Part shown: positions 36,887-44,946 of the stretch, one piece after another | How the letters are laid out: each line of letters begins with the position of its first letter | Position numbering within the stretch: position 1 is the stretch's first letter | From: Chryseosolibacter indicum | GTDB lineage: Bacteria; Bacteroidota; Bacteroidia; Cytophagales; Cyclobacteriaceae | Direction of reading: 5' to 3' | DNA length: 64,000 nucleotides | NCBI RefSeq assembly: GCF_018598585.1 | Contig: NZ_JAHESD010000015.1 | Span: 33,247 to 97,246 of the forward strand | The notes under the pieces: model-generated | Told to the model about the DNA's origin: nothing | Seen by the model: the letters and a program-made list of their open reading frames with translations, nothing else | The model's database searches: none | Program-made: the position numbers and the translations under genes

Positions 36887-38185
36887 ATGCTCCATACCTA
36901 CCAAGAGGCTGTTAAGTATTTGTATGAGAACCTGCCCATGTTTCAACGGGTAGGAGCAATTGCCTTCAAAAAAGATCTCACCAATACCCTAAAACTTTGT
37001 GCATTTCTGGGTAATCCTCAAACTAAATTTAAGTCTATTCACATAGCAGGTACCAATGGTAAAGGTAGTACCTCGCATATGCTGGCTTCTGTTCTTCAGT
37101 CTGCAGGTTACAAAACAGGATTATATACATCACCCCATCTCAAGGATTTTACAGAACGGATTCGTATTAATGGTATTGAAGTTTCGCAGGATTATGTAGT
37201 CGATTTTGTCAATCGCATTCATGAGGCTATTGCGGAAATAAAGCCTTCCTTTTTTGAAATAACAGTAGCCATGGCATTCGATTATTTTGCTATGGAAAAA
37301 ATAGATGTAGCAGTAATAGAAGTAGGTCTTGGAGGCAGGCTTGATTCTACCAATGTGATCACGCCTGTTGTTTCTGTTATTACAAATATAGGATGGGATC
37401 ATAAAGATCTGCTCGGTGATACGCTTGAAAAGATTGCTTTTGAAAAAGCAGGTATCATTAAAAAAGAAGTTCCCGTTGTTGTAAGTGAACGACAAGCAGA
37501 GGTACAAGATGTCTTTATAAGAGTAGCGCACGATGCGCACGCTTCAATTGTATTTGCATCCGACCGCTACACGGTGAAACAACAACAAGATGGAGCATCT
37601 AAAATATATGCTGTCTATGAAACGGGTTCAGGTAAATTACTCCGTACCCTAAAGATACCGTTGTTAGGATTTTATCAGCAGAAAAATATCACTGGCGTTC
37701 TGCAAGCTGTAGATGTAATAAATGACCTTGATTTTAAAATTAATGAACAATCTTTAGTGCAAGGATTGGAAAATGTAACATCACAAACAGGGCTGAAAGG
37801 GCGTTGGCAAATCTTAAATAATAAGCCTCTTATGGTGTGTGACACCGGCCATAATATTGATGGTGTAAGAGAGGTCGTTAATCAGATCAATCAATTACAA
37901 GTAGGCGAAAAGCATATTGTTTTTGGCGTTGTAAAAGACAAGGATGTATCAGAGATACTAAATATTCTTCCGAAAGAAGCACACTATTACTTCTGCCAAG
38001 CGCAAATACCGCGTGCTATGGAAGCGGAAACATTGTCAAGATCAGCACAAGCATTTGGATTGCAGGGTGAAGTAGTCCCTGATGTAAATGAGGCAATTTC
38101 CAAGGCGTTATCAAAGGCAAAATCAGATGATCTGGTTTTTATAGGAGGAAGCACTTTTGTGGTAGCAGAAATAAAGGATTTATAG
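36887..38185 (+). CDS. folC: Folylpolyglutamate synthase/dihydrofolate synthase
   Basis: 432 residues. Mur-ligase-like ATP domain with P-loop GTNGKGSTSHML (from residue 55), the SPHLKDFTERIRING folate loop, VEVGLGGRLDSTN and TNIGWDHKDLLG motifs, and a C-terminal domain (GHNIDGVREV...FGVVKDKD). It adds glutamates to dihydropteroate and folates in the cytosol. trmB follows 10 nt downstream. Confidence 0.95.
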   Translation: MLHTYQEAVKYLYENLPMFQRVGAIAFKKDLTNTLKLCAFLGNPQTKFKSIHIAGTNGKGSTSHMLASVLQSAGYKTGLYTSPHLKDFTERIRINGIEVSQDYVVDFVNRIHEAIAEIKPSFFEITVAMAFDYFAMEKIDVAVIEVGLGGRLDSTNVITPVVSVITNIGWDHKDLLGDTLEKIAFEKAGIIKKEVPVVVSERQAEVQDVFIRVAHDAHASIVFASDRYTVKQQQDGASKIYAVYETGSGKLLRTLKIPLLGFYQQKNITGVLQAVDVINDLDFKINEQSLVQGLENVTSQTGLKGRWQILNNKPLMVCDTGHNIDGVREVVNQINQLQVGEKHIVFGVVKDKDVSEILNILPKEAHYYFCQAQIPRAMEAETLSRSAQAFGLQGEVVPDVNEAISKALSKAKSDDLVFIGGSTFVVAEIKDL

Positions 38186-38195
38186 ACATACACCC

Positions 38196-38855
38196 GTGAA
38201 AAAAAAGCAGGAACGATTCAAAATTATCGAAGAGCGATCAAACGTTATAGAGCCTAGCAAATCATTGTATCAAACGATAAAAGGCAAATGGAGATCAGAA
38301 TATTTTAAAAATGACAATCCCATTACAGTGGAGTTAGCTTGCGGGCGGGGTGAGTATACTATTGGTTTAGCGGCACAATTTCCTGATCGTAATTACATCG
38401 GTGTAGATATTAAGGGAGAGCGCATCTGGAAGGGAAGTACATGGGCTGTAGAGCAGAATTTGCAGAACGTAGCTTTTCTCAGAACACAGATCCTGATGAT
38501 TGAGAACTTTCTTGAAGACAAGGAAGTGGATGAAATTTGGCTGACTTTTCCTGATCCAAGACCGAGAAAACGTGATGTAAAACGACGTTTGACCAGTCCG
38601 CGCTTTATAGAGTTGTATAAAAAGCTGACGAAGCCAGGGGCTTACATTCGCTTAAAAACCGACAATACATCACTGTTTGAATACACTTTGGAGGAAATGC
38701 AATCCAGGCAAGATATTGATGATTTACGCTATACTTTTGATGTCTATAATTCTGAACTTCGCCCTGAGTGTTTTGATATAAAAACCCGTTATGAGCAGGA
38801 GTTTGCCAATAAGGGTGAGAGCATCAAATACTTGCGCTTTAGATTTAAATTATAA
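38196..38855 (+). CDS. trmB: tRNA (guanine-N7-)-methyltransferase
   Basis: 219 residues with a GTG start. SAM-binding ELACGRGEYTIGLA, the IGVDIKGERIWKG acidic loop and the TrmB signature TFPDPRPRKRDVKRR are clear. It makes m7G46 in tRNA. Co-directional with folC and the following TPR gene. Confidence 0.95.
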   Translation: MKKKQERFKIIEERSNVIEPSKSLYQTIKGKWRSEYFKNDNPITVELACGRGEYTIGLAAQFPDRNYIGVDIKGERIWKGSTWAVEQNLQNVAFLRTQILMIENFLEDKEVDEIWLTFPDPRPRKRDVKRRLTSPRFIELYKKLTKPGAYIRLKTDNTSLFEYTLEEMQSRQDIDDLRYTFDVYNSELRPECFDIKTRYEQEFANKGESIKYLRFRFKL

Positions 38856-38863
38856 CCCACTAT

Positions 38864-39367
38864 ATGGAAGAACCCATTAATTTCGACCTGGAAGAGAAAT
38901 TTTTAACAGCAGACCGCCTGATCAGTGAAAATAAATTAGGTGAGGCTGCAAAAATGCTGGAAGAAATCCTTGAAGAAGCACCGGACTATGGCAAAGCACA
39001 TAACCACATGGGCTGGCTTTATGAAACAAAATTCAAGAATCTTCAAAGGGCAGAAGAACATTATCGCTTGGCATTAAAGTTCTCTCCGGATTACACCGCT
39101 GCATACTATAACTATTGCTACCTGCTGTCGTCACTTAGAAAATTCGACGAGCTTGAAAAGTTACTTGAGCACGCTATCAGAGTTTCAGGTATTAGCTATG
39201 CAACAATCTATAACGAGTATGGGTTGCTTCGTGAAATGCAGGGAGATCTTGATGATGCTATTCACTACTTCAAGCTACACATCAAAAATTCTTTTGACAG
39301 CAAAAGCATCGAGACTGCCGCTGAGTCTATCAGAAGATGCGAACGTAAAAAGCAATTAATCGCTTAA
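38864..39367 (+). CDS. TPR-repeat protein
   Basis: 167 residues with at least three tetratricopeptide repeats (AAKMLEEILEEAPDYGKAHN; AEEHYRLALKFSPDYTAAYY; DDAIHYFKLHIKNSFDSKSI). No signal peptide, so cytosolic. 8 nt after trmB. Partner unknown. Confidence 0.8.
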   Translation: MEEPINFDLEEKFLTADRLISENKLGEAAKMLEEILEEAPDYGKAHNHMGWLYETKFKNLQRAEEHYRLALKFSPDYTAAYYNYCYLLSSLRKFDELEKLLEHAIRVSGISYATIYNEYGLLREMQGDLDDAIHYFKLHIKNSFDSKSIETAAESIRRCERKKQLIA

Positions 39368-39379
39368 TAGAACTTATTG

Positions 39380-39416
39380 AAGTGGCACGTTGCCTTTAAA
39401 ATACAACGTGCTACTT
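39380..39416. terminator. Hairpin between convergent genes
   Basis: AAGTGGCACGTTG pairs with CAACGTGCTACTT (one mismatch) around an 11-nt loop. It sits between two converging stop codons, so it likely ends transcripts from both sides, although flanking T-tracts are weak. Confidence 0.6.
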
Positions 39417-39417
39417 A

Positions 39418-39990
39418 CTAATACTCCTCCAGGGCCTCAAGCACTTCGGCCAACTCATCATAATTTTTAAAGCCGGGTCTTATCTCAGGCGATCCGTTTA
39501 GCGCTACACCTTTCAGCGTTGTGTTTCCTTCCAATATTCCAATGTTATCTTTACTCTGAATTCTCACAAGAAGAGGAATATCTGTTGTCGTATTAAGTCG
39601 TTGTGCGGCTTCTTCCTCAATAATGTAGTACTCTACAGCGTCTTCGTGTTTAAGTGCCTGCAGCTCTTCTGCAGTGGCGGATACAATAGCAGGTATTGTG
39701 ATCGCATGCTTTAGAACTTTAAATTCTGTTAGAGACATCTCAACCATGTCAGGCGCATAGTTCTCAATCACTTCTTTAATTATATCTACCTGAGTAATAC
39801 CGTATAACTCCGCAATGAATTTGGGGCCGGATACCCAACCTCTTATTTCCTGGTAAAGTTTGGGAGCAATATAGTTTTGTTGCCCCTCAAGAGCCCGGAA
39901 ACCAAGTAAATCAACACCCATTCCCGCACAATAACGCGCATCACTTAAATTAGTGATACTGCCTACTTTAACTATCGTTTTTAATGGCAT
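39418..39990 (-). CDS. TrpF-like (phosphoribosylanthranilate isomerase-related) protein, probable pseudoenzyme
   Basis: 190 residues resembling TrpF at the N-terminus (KTIVKVGSITNLSDARYCAGMGVDLLGF), but the TrpF catalytic Cys of the KxCG motif is replaced: KVGS here, with Gly at residue 10 where the Cys would sit. The remainder is a TIM-barrel-like chain (GVALNGSPEIRPGFKNYDEL at the end fits the TrpF phosphate loop). No trp genes lie nearby. Probably a repurposed or inactive paralogue. A pure sequence-divergent enzyme using another base is the alternative. Confidence 0.65.
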   Translation of the reverse strand: MPLKTIVKVGSITNLSDARYCAGMGVDLLGFRALEGQQNYIAPKLYQEIRGWVSGPKFIAELYGITQVDIIKEVIENYAPDMVEMSLTEFKVLKHAITIPAIVSATAEELQALKHEDAVEYYIIEEEAAQRLNTTTDIPLLVRIQSKDNIGILEGNTTLKGVALNGSPEIRPGFKNYDELAEVLEALEEY

Positions 39991-40012
39991 AGGTAATCCA
40001 AAAAGAAAAAAA

Positions 40013-40020
40013 TAACTTTG
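40013..40020 (+). promoter_or_regulatory. Candidate -7 promoter box for the lipoprotein-subtilase pair
   Basis: TAACTTTG is an exact TAnnTTTG match. It overlaps an in-frame TTG at 40018, so transcription would start past that codon, which rules it out as the translation start. No -33 TTG is present. Confidence 0.45.
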
Positions 40021-40071
40021 TATAAAACACGTTCCTATTCGGGTGCGGATTTAGTAAAAACAGCGATAGCA

Positions 40072-40764
40072 TTGAAGCATTTCTTTAAATATTTAGCGCT
40101 TATACCTTTTTTTTTATCAGCCTGCGGGTCTGACGAAACTGACAGCCAACCAGAGAAGGGATTCGATTACTACCCTTTAACAAAGGGGTTCTACCAGATT
40201 TATGATGTAGAAGAAACAAAGTATAGCGAGGTAGCAGATCCTGAAACGCTTCTATATCAACTAAAACATGAAGTGGTTGATTCATTTGCCAACGATGCGG
40301 CAGGTATTACATATGTTGTCTATCGGGAAAAACGTGAAGATGAGGGTAAGCCCTGGGTATATGTAGATACGTGGTCAGTACGTGTTAACGGTAATGATAT
40401 TATTGTGAGCGAAGGAAATGTACCCTTCGTTAAGTTAGCCGTGCCTTTGAAAAAAGGAAGAAAATGGGATGGAAATAAGTATAACAACCTTGAACCTGAT
40501 CAATATGAAATTAATTCAATTGAAAAGACATATGAAGTTGGAGACGAAGTTTTTCAAGAAGTGGCAGTTGTAGAACAGGAATTTGAAGACGACCCCATTG
40601 TGTATACTGATTTAAGAGAAGAAGCTTACGCGAAGAGCGTAGGTTTGGTCTATAGAGAAATTACACAACTTCATTATTGTACCGATGAATTCTGCTTAAA
40701 CGATCAGATCATTGAAAGCGGAGTAAGATTAAAACAAACTATTCGTGAGTATGGTAGGAAATAG
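40072..40764 (+). CDS. Lipoprotein of unknown function
   Basis: 230 residues from the TTG at 40072, chosen because it gives a typical lipoprotein signal (MKHFFKYLALIPFFLSAC, C18) and because a -7 box overlaps the alternative TTG at 40018. The mature part is beta-rich and acidic, beginning GFDYYPLTKGFYQIYDVEET, a pattern common in Bacteroidota surface lipoproteins. No known domain recognised. The stop overlaps the subtilase start by 14 nt. Confidence 0.7.
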   Translation: MKHFFKYLALIPFFLSACGSDETDSQPEKGFDYYPLTKGFYQIYDVEETKYSEVADPETLLYQLKHEVVDSFANDAAGITYVVYREKREDEGKPWVYVDTWSVRVNGNDIIVSEGNVPFVKLAVPLKKGRKWDGNKYNNLEPDQYEINSIEKTYEVGDEVFQEVAVVEQEFEDDPIVYTDLREEAYAKSVGLVYREITQLHYCTDEFCLNDQIIESGVRLKQTIREYGRK

Positions 40765-42373
40765 GAAGGCCTTACTGGGCTTAATTCTGTTATTGATAAC
40801 TGAAGTAGGATGGGCACAGATTAACAGGTACATGGTTTTCTTTAAGGACAAGAATGGAAGTCCGTTCTCAACCACAAATCCTGACCAGTTTCTTTCGCAG
40901 AAGGCGATTACTCGCAGAATCAAACAAGGCGTAACCATTACCGAACAAGATCTTCCCGTCAATTCAAATTATATTTCGGGCGTTCAACAGGCAGGTGCAG
41001 AAGTATTCTTCAAGTCAAAGTGGTTTAATGCAGTACTTGTTCAATGCGATGCTTCACTAACAAGTACCTTATTTCAACTTCCCTATGTTAGCAACGTAGA
41101 ATTTGTTGCACCACAAGCGCAGTTAATTTCCCGCGGCAGGAAGAAGTTTAGTCTCAGAAAAAACAATACTCCAAATGGCGGGGCACAAACTGCTGCGCAA
41201 CTGAATCTCATCGGCATTCCTGAAATGCACCAGATGGGAAAGAAGGGCGAGGGGATGGTTATTGCTGTCTTTGATGCAGGGTTTCCTGGTGTAAATAACA
41301 CGGCGCCTTTTTCGCATCTCTTTGAAAAAGGAAAGATCAATGCGGGTTTTGACTTTGTCTATAACACAACAGACGTATTCAGGTACGATGCTCATGGTAC
41401 CGAAGTTCTTTCTGTTATTGCAGCTGATGTTCCTGATGCTTTTACAGGAGGAGCCCCAGAAGCTACTTTTCAATTGTACGTCACTGAAGACGATCCTACT
41501 GAGTACAGAATAGAAGAATATAACTGGGCCTTCGCGGCAGAACATGCGGATAGTTCAGGCGTAGATATTATAAACTCTTCACTTGGTTATTATGATTTTG
41601 ATATTCCATCTATGAATTATACGAAAGCACAAATGGATGGAAAAACTGCAGTAATAACAAAGGCAGCACAGTGGGCGTCAGACAGGGGTATGCTTGTAGT
41701 ATGCAGCGCAGGTAACGAAGGTAATATCGCATCGTGGCGGATTATAACCGCTCCTGCAGATGCCGAAGGTGTATTGGCAGTAGCCAGTGTTAATGCCGAG
41801 GGGGTAAGGAGTTCGTCAAGTTCCATAGGGCCCGCAGCAGACGGACGTGTAAAACCAGATGTTGCCGCCATGGGGGTAGGTGTGCGGGTAATCAATGAAC
41901 GTGGCTCTCTCTCAAGCGTTAGCGGAACTTCACTTTCTGCGCCGTTGATAACAGCCCTGGTTGCCGGAGTATGGCAAACGTATCCTGACCTAACCAGTAA
42001 AGAGATCATGCAATTAATTAAGGAGACGGCTTCACAAGCAAAGAACCCAGATAATTTTCTGGGCTATGGTATTCCTAATTACAAGGCTATCGTAAACTTT
42101 AAAGATCAGTTTGTTCAAGAACGTACTTTCGAGGTTTTTCCTAATCCAACAAATGATACCATTGTTATAAGCCCTATCGATCCTGATTCCATCACTACGT
42201 GCCAGGTCGAACTTATTTCGGCATTGGGCCAGATTATTGCCAAAGAACAAATCAACTTTAGCTGGCTCAACAGAAATTACAAAGCAGACCTGTCTTCGCT
42301 TTCGGCGGGTTTATATTATGTTAGAATCCTTTATGCTGATAGAAGATATATTTTCAGAGTAGTGAAAGAGTAA
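40751..42373 (+). CDS. Secreted subtilisin-like (S8) serine protease with T9SS sorting domain
   Basis: 540 residues from the ATG at 40751; a GTG at 40745 is close by. Signal peptide ends EVGWAQ. Catalytic triad D175 (VIAVFDAGFPG), H215 (DAHGTEVLSV) and S394 (SGTSLSAPL), with oxyanion N322 (CSAGNEG). The C-terminal 75 residues (FEVFPNPTNDTIVIS ... GLYYVRILYADRRYIFRVVK) match the type A T9SS sorting domain, so it is exported by the type IX system and surface-attached or secreted. Translationally coupled to the upstream lipoprotein. Confidence 0.93.
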   Translation: MVGNRKALLGLILLLITEVGWAQINRYMVFFKDKNGSPFSTTNPDQFLSQKAITRRIKQGVTITEQDLPVNSNYISGVQQAGAEVFFKSKWFNAVLVQCDASLTSTLFQLPYVSNVEFVAPQAQLISRGRKKFSLRKNNTPNGGAQTAAQLNLIGIPEMHQMGKKGEGMVIAVFDAGFPGVNNTAPFSHLFEKGKINAGFDFVYNTTDVFRYDAHGTEVLSVIAADVPDAFTGGAPEATFQLYVTEDDPTEYRIEEYNWAFAAEHADSSGVDIINSSLGYYDFDIPSMNYTKAQMDGKTAVITKAAQWASDRGMLVVCSAGNEGNIASWRIITAPADAEGVLAVASVNAEGVRSSSSSIGPAADGRVKPDVAAMGVGVRVINERGSLSSVSGTSLSAPLITALVAGVWQTYPDLTSKEIMQLIKETASQAKNPDNFLGYGIPNYKAIVNFKDQFVQERTFEVFPNPTNDTIVISPIDPDSITTCQVELISALGQIIAKEQINFSWLNRNYKADLSSLSAGLYYVRILYADRRYIFRVVKE

Positions 42374-42394
42374 TTTTCAATGAATTAAAATATT

Positions 42395-42402
42395 TACTTT
42401 TG
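42395..42402 (+). promoter_or_regulatory. Candidate -7 promoter box for rpe
   Basis: TACTTTTG matches TAnnTTTG, 17 nt before the rpe ATG. No -33 TTG at normal spacing. Confidence 0.4.
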
Positions 42403-42419
42403 GTCGAACTTTTGAAGAT

Positions 42420-43073
42420 ATGAGCCTTAAACCAATTATAGCACCATCAATCCTTGCCTCAGATTTTGCCAACCTTCAGCGTGAAGTTGAAATGCTAAAT
42501 GAAAGTGAAGCTGATTGGATTCATGTAGATGTGATGGATGGTGTTTTTGTACCTAATATATCGCTTGGGTTACCAGTTGTAGAAGCAATTCAAAAGCACG
42601 CAAAGAAACCGCTTGATGTGCACCTCATGATTGTTCAACCCGAACGTTATGTTGAAGCATTTAGAAAAGCTGGGGCGGAAATTATCTCTGTGCATATTGA
42701 AGCTTGCACACATCTGCATAGAAATATCCAGCAGATAAAGGCAACAGGAGCAAAGGCAGGAGTTGCTGTTAATCCGCATACTTCAATAAGTCAACTGGAA
42801 AATGTTATTGAAGAGATAGATGTTGTTTGCCTGATGTCTGTTAACCCGGGGTTTGGGGGGCAAAAATTTATCGACAATACCTATAAGAAAGTCTCCAGGT
42901 TGAAGGAGCTCATACAAAGCACAGGTTCAAAAGCACTGATAGAGATTGACGGAGGTGTGAATAAAGAAAACGCAAGGTTATTGATTGAAGCTGGTGCTAG
43001 TGTACTTGTGGCAGGTAATTTTGTATTCTCTTCCCCAGATCCTAAAGCAACCATCAAAGGTTTGAAATTATAA
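42420..43073 (+). CDS. rpe: Ribulose-phosphate 3-epimerase
   Basis: 217 residues. IAPSILASDFANLQ, the metal-binding HVDVMDGVFVPNISLG and DVHLMIVQPERY, and MSVNPGFGGQKF with the terminal IEIDGGVNKENA phosphate loop are all present. It interconverts ribulose-5-P and xylulose-5-P in the pentose phosphate pathway. Confidence 0.96.
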   Translation: MSLKPIIAPSILASDFANLQREVEMLNESEADWIHVDVMDGVFVPNISLGLPVVEAIQKHAKKPLDVHLMIVQPERYVEAFRKAGAEIISVHIEACTHLHRNIQQIKATGAKAGVAVNPHTSISQLENVIEEIDVVCLMSVNPGFGGQKFIDNTYKKVSRLKELIQSTGSKALIEIDGGVNKENARLLIEAGASVLVAGNFVFSSPDPKATIKGLKL

Positions 43074-43096
43074 GTATAAACACCTTTGTCAGGAGG

Positions 43097-43429
43097 TTAG
43101 GCAGCCAACTCGCTGTTTATCCTGTTTTTCATTTCTCTGATTCTTACATAGACAGGATCATTGTAAAGCGTGTTGAAACGAATTACCCCGTCTATTTCGC
43201 TTAAAGGAATTTGAGATTTAAAAAGAGGATACCCATGAAGATCACATTCTCTCAACTGAATGACGGGTTCGGAAACCTCGCTGAAGCCAATATCTACTAC
43301 TGCTGTAGTTATTAATTTGTGTTCGCCTTTTAAGTAAAAGCCAAGAACATTAGTTTTTTCTTTGCTCTCAAAAAGCTCTTGAAGAATTTCATTCCGATCT
43401 CTCTTCACTCGAAACGCCCCTGTTGTCAT
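43097..43429 (-). CDS. Hypothetical cytosolic protein
   Basis: 110 residues from the ATG at 43429 (MTTGAFRVKRDRNEILQELF), preferred to an upstream in-frame ATG at 43456 that adds a short hydrophobic tail. Mixed alpha/beta with GFYLKGEHKLITTAVVDIG and LRECDLHGYPLFKSQIPLSE. Family unrecognised. It is bounded by rpe and a terminator. Confidence 0.55.
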   Translation of the reverse strand: MTTGAFRVKRDRNEILQELFESKEKTNVLGFYLKGEHKLITTAVVDIGFSEVSEPVIQLRECDLHGYPLFKSQIPLSEIDGVIRFNTLYNDPVYVRIREMKNRINSELAA

Positions 43430-43543
43430 AAAAATTAAGATACACAACGCCATCAAAAAATATGTGCCAGGGTATCAATACTATTACTGGTATAAATAAG
43501 TTATGGTCGGCAAAAAACTAAAAGAAGGAGAGGGCTGAAAAGC

Positions 43544-43572
43544 AAAAAAGCTCCGCGTCTCGGAGCTTTTTT
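43544..43572. terminator. Bidirectional rho-independent terminator
   Basis: AGCTCCG-N5-CGGAGCT stem with A6 on one side and T6 on the other, so it can stop transcription from either strand. It most likely ends msrA transcription on the minus strand. Confidence 0.85.
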
Positions 43573-43669
43573 GTTTACCTAAACCTAAACCTATGAGAAG
43601 AATTACTCTACTCAAGTACTATTAACGGAGGTTCAGGTTATAAGTTTCATAATCTTTAAAAAAATAGAA

Positions 43670-44314
43670 CTAATGTCTGATTTTATCTTTGAACACCTTT
43701 TTAAACTTGTCGAGTTTCGGAGTTATGACGTAACTACAATAAGGTGCAGTAGTATTTAATGCATAATAATTCTGATGGTAATCCTCAGCTTTGTAGAAAG
43801 TGGTATAAGGACTAATCTCAGTTACTATTGGCGCTGAAAATATTTTACTGTCGTCTAATTTCTTTTTATAAAACTCAGCCAGCTTTTTCTGTTCATCGTT
43901 ATGATAAAAAATTACCGACCGATATTGTGTTCCTTCATCAGCCCCCTGCCGATTTAAGGTAGTAGGATCATGTGTCTTCCAGAAGATTTCAAGTAGCTCT
44001 TCATAAGAAATAACCTTAGGGTCATACTGTACTTGTATAACTTCTGCGTGTCCGGTCAGGCCGCTGCATACCTCTTTGTACGTGGGATTTTTAACCTTGC
44101 CGCCAGCATATCCTGATTCTACTTTAGTGATACCACTAACTTCTAAAAAAATTGCTTCTGTACACCAGAAACATCCCGAACCAAAAGTTGCTGTCTGCAA
44201 ATTTGCTGAACTGTTTTCCATAGACTTGTTTTCCTGTTTTTTGGGTTGCGCACATGAGACGGCGGCCAGTAAGACAAAAGCTGCCAGTGCATATATTTTT
44301 ATGTGTGTATACAT
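43670..44314 (-). CDS. msrA: Peptide-methionine (S)-S-oxide reductase, lipoprotein form
   Basis: 214 residues. Lipoprotein signal ending at C21 (AAVSC), so the enzyme is periplasmic or surface-anchored. Catalytic GCFWCTEAIF with C48; later TGHAEVIQVQYDPKVISYEE and AEDYHQNYYALN are MsrA signatures. It reduces methionine-S-sulfoxide in exported proteins. Intact and full length. No msrB is adjacent. Confidence 0.94.
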   Translation of the reverse strand: MYTHIKIYALAAFVLLAAVSCAQPKKQENKSMENSSANLQTATFGSGCFWCTEAIFLEVSGITKVESGYAGGKVKNPTYKEVCSGLTGHAEVIQVQYDPKVISYEELLEIFWKTHDPTTLNRQGADEGTQYRSVIFYHNDEQKKLAEFYKKKLDDSKIFSAPIVTEISPYTTFYKAEDYHQNYYALNTTAPYCSYVITPKLDKFKKVFKDKIRH

Positions 44315-44628
44315 ACTCTTAGTTAAACTGATTCAAAGATGTAAATAGTTTCGGAAAGCCGCTTTTTTTACCAGGGTAATGCTTTTCCAGCGGATTTTTT
44401 TGATGTCTGTCACATTAATTTTAGGTAGCCATCAATCTGGCCCATTTTAATCCGCTTAGAGCGATTCTTTTCCGACGGCGGAAACAATGTATCTTTTTAA
44501 TGCAAAAGCGTTTAAACGCAAACTGTACGCCTTTAGCCGCCTCTTAACAGTAGCGCCAGAAATGTATTCGTCTTACTAGGGCTACAGATGGAGATTTCCA
44601 TGAATAAAGCCAAGCCCGATTTAAGGAA

Positions 44629-44775
44629 GCCGTATTTTTCCGGTACTTGAGCCCGACATCAGCCGTACTTGAGCCGTATATGAGCCGTATAAGCTGCGTT
44701 TTTAGTGAAATTTGAGGCCTTATACGGCTCATATACGGCTCAGATATGGCTCAACCCCGGCTGAAATAGGGCTGA
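44629..44775. repeat. 11-bp tandem repeat array folded as a long inverted repeat
   Basis: Left arm: six exact 11-bp units from 44629 to 44694 (GCCGTATTTTT, CCGGTACTTGA, GCCCGACATCA, GCCGTACTTGA, GCCGTATATGA, GCCGTATAAGC). Right arm: five units of reverse type (TATACGGCTCA twice, GATATGGCTCA, ACCCCGGCTGA, AATAGGGCTGA) from 44721 to 44775. Positions 44670-44692 and 44720-44742 are perfectly complementary over 23 bp with a 27-nt loop, and imperfect pairing continues outward. The phase holds through every unit even where letters differ. Confidence 0.88.
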
Positions 44776-44887
44776 GTCTAGTTTTTATTAAAGTTTAACA
44801 TGTGTAGGCGGAAGCAGTAAAAATCCTCAAAATAGGGTAAATCCGTGTTTCCTACGCTGGGTTGAAAGAGATGACCGAATTAATAAA

Positions 44888-44921
44888 AAAACGCTGTTGC
44901 AGGGGGCTACAACAGCGTTTT
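44888..44921 (-). terminator. Rho-independent terminator of the downstream lipoprotein gene
   Basis: AAAACGCTGTTG pairs perfectly with CAACAGCGTTTT around a 10-nt loop; on the minus strand the stem is followed by a T-tract. It lies 26 nt past the lipoprotein stop. Confidence 0.88.
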
Positions 44922-44946
44922 AAGTAGTAAGGTCTATCTAGAGATG

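Larger units (their letters stand above)
44315..44946. other. Intergenic region with large repeat element and terminator
   Basis: 632 bp between msrA and a lipoprotein gene, both on the minus strand. It holds the 11-bp repeat hairpin (44629-44775) and the terminator of the downstream gene (44888-44921). The stretch 44340-44620 contains nothing recognisable. An open frame across the repeats on the minus strand (44544-44732) looks like a by-product of the repeats. Confidence 0.75.

Noticed and set aside
44544..44732. 62-codon minus-strand open frame across the repeat element
   Set aside because: It runs mainly through the 11-bp repeats and their loop, has no ribosome-binding site, and has biased low-complexity composition, so it is probably a by-product of the repeats.
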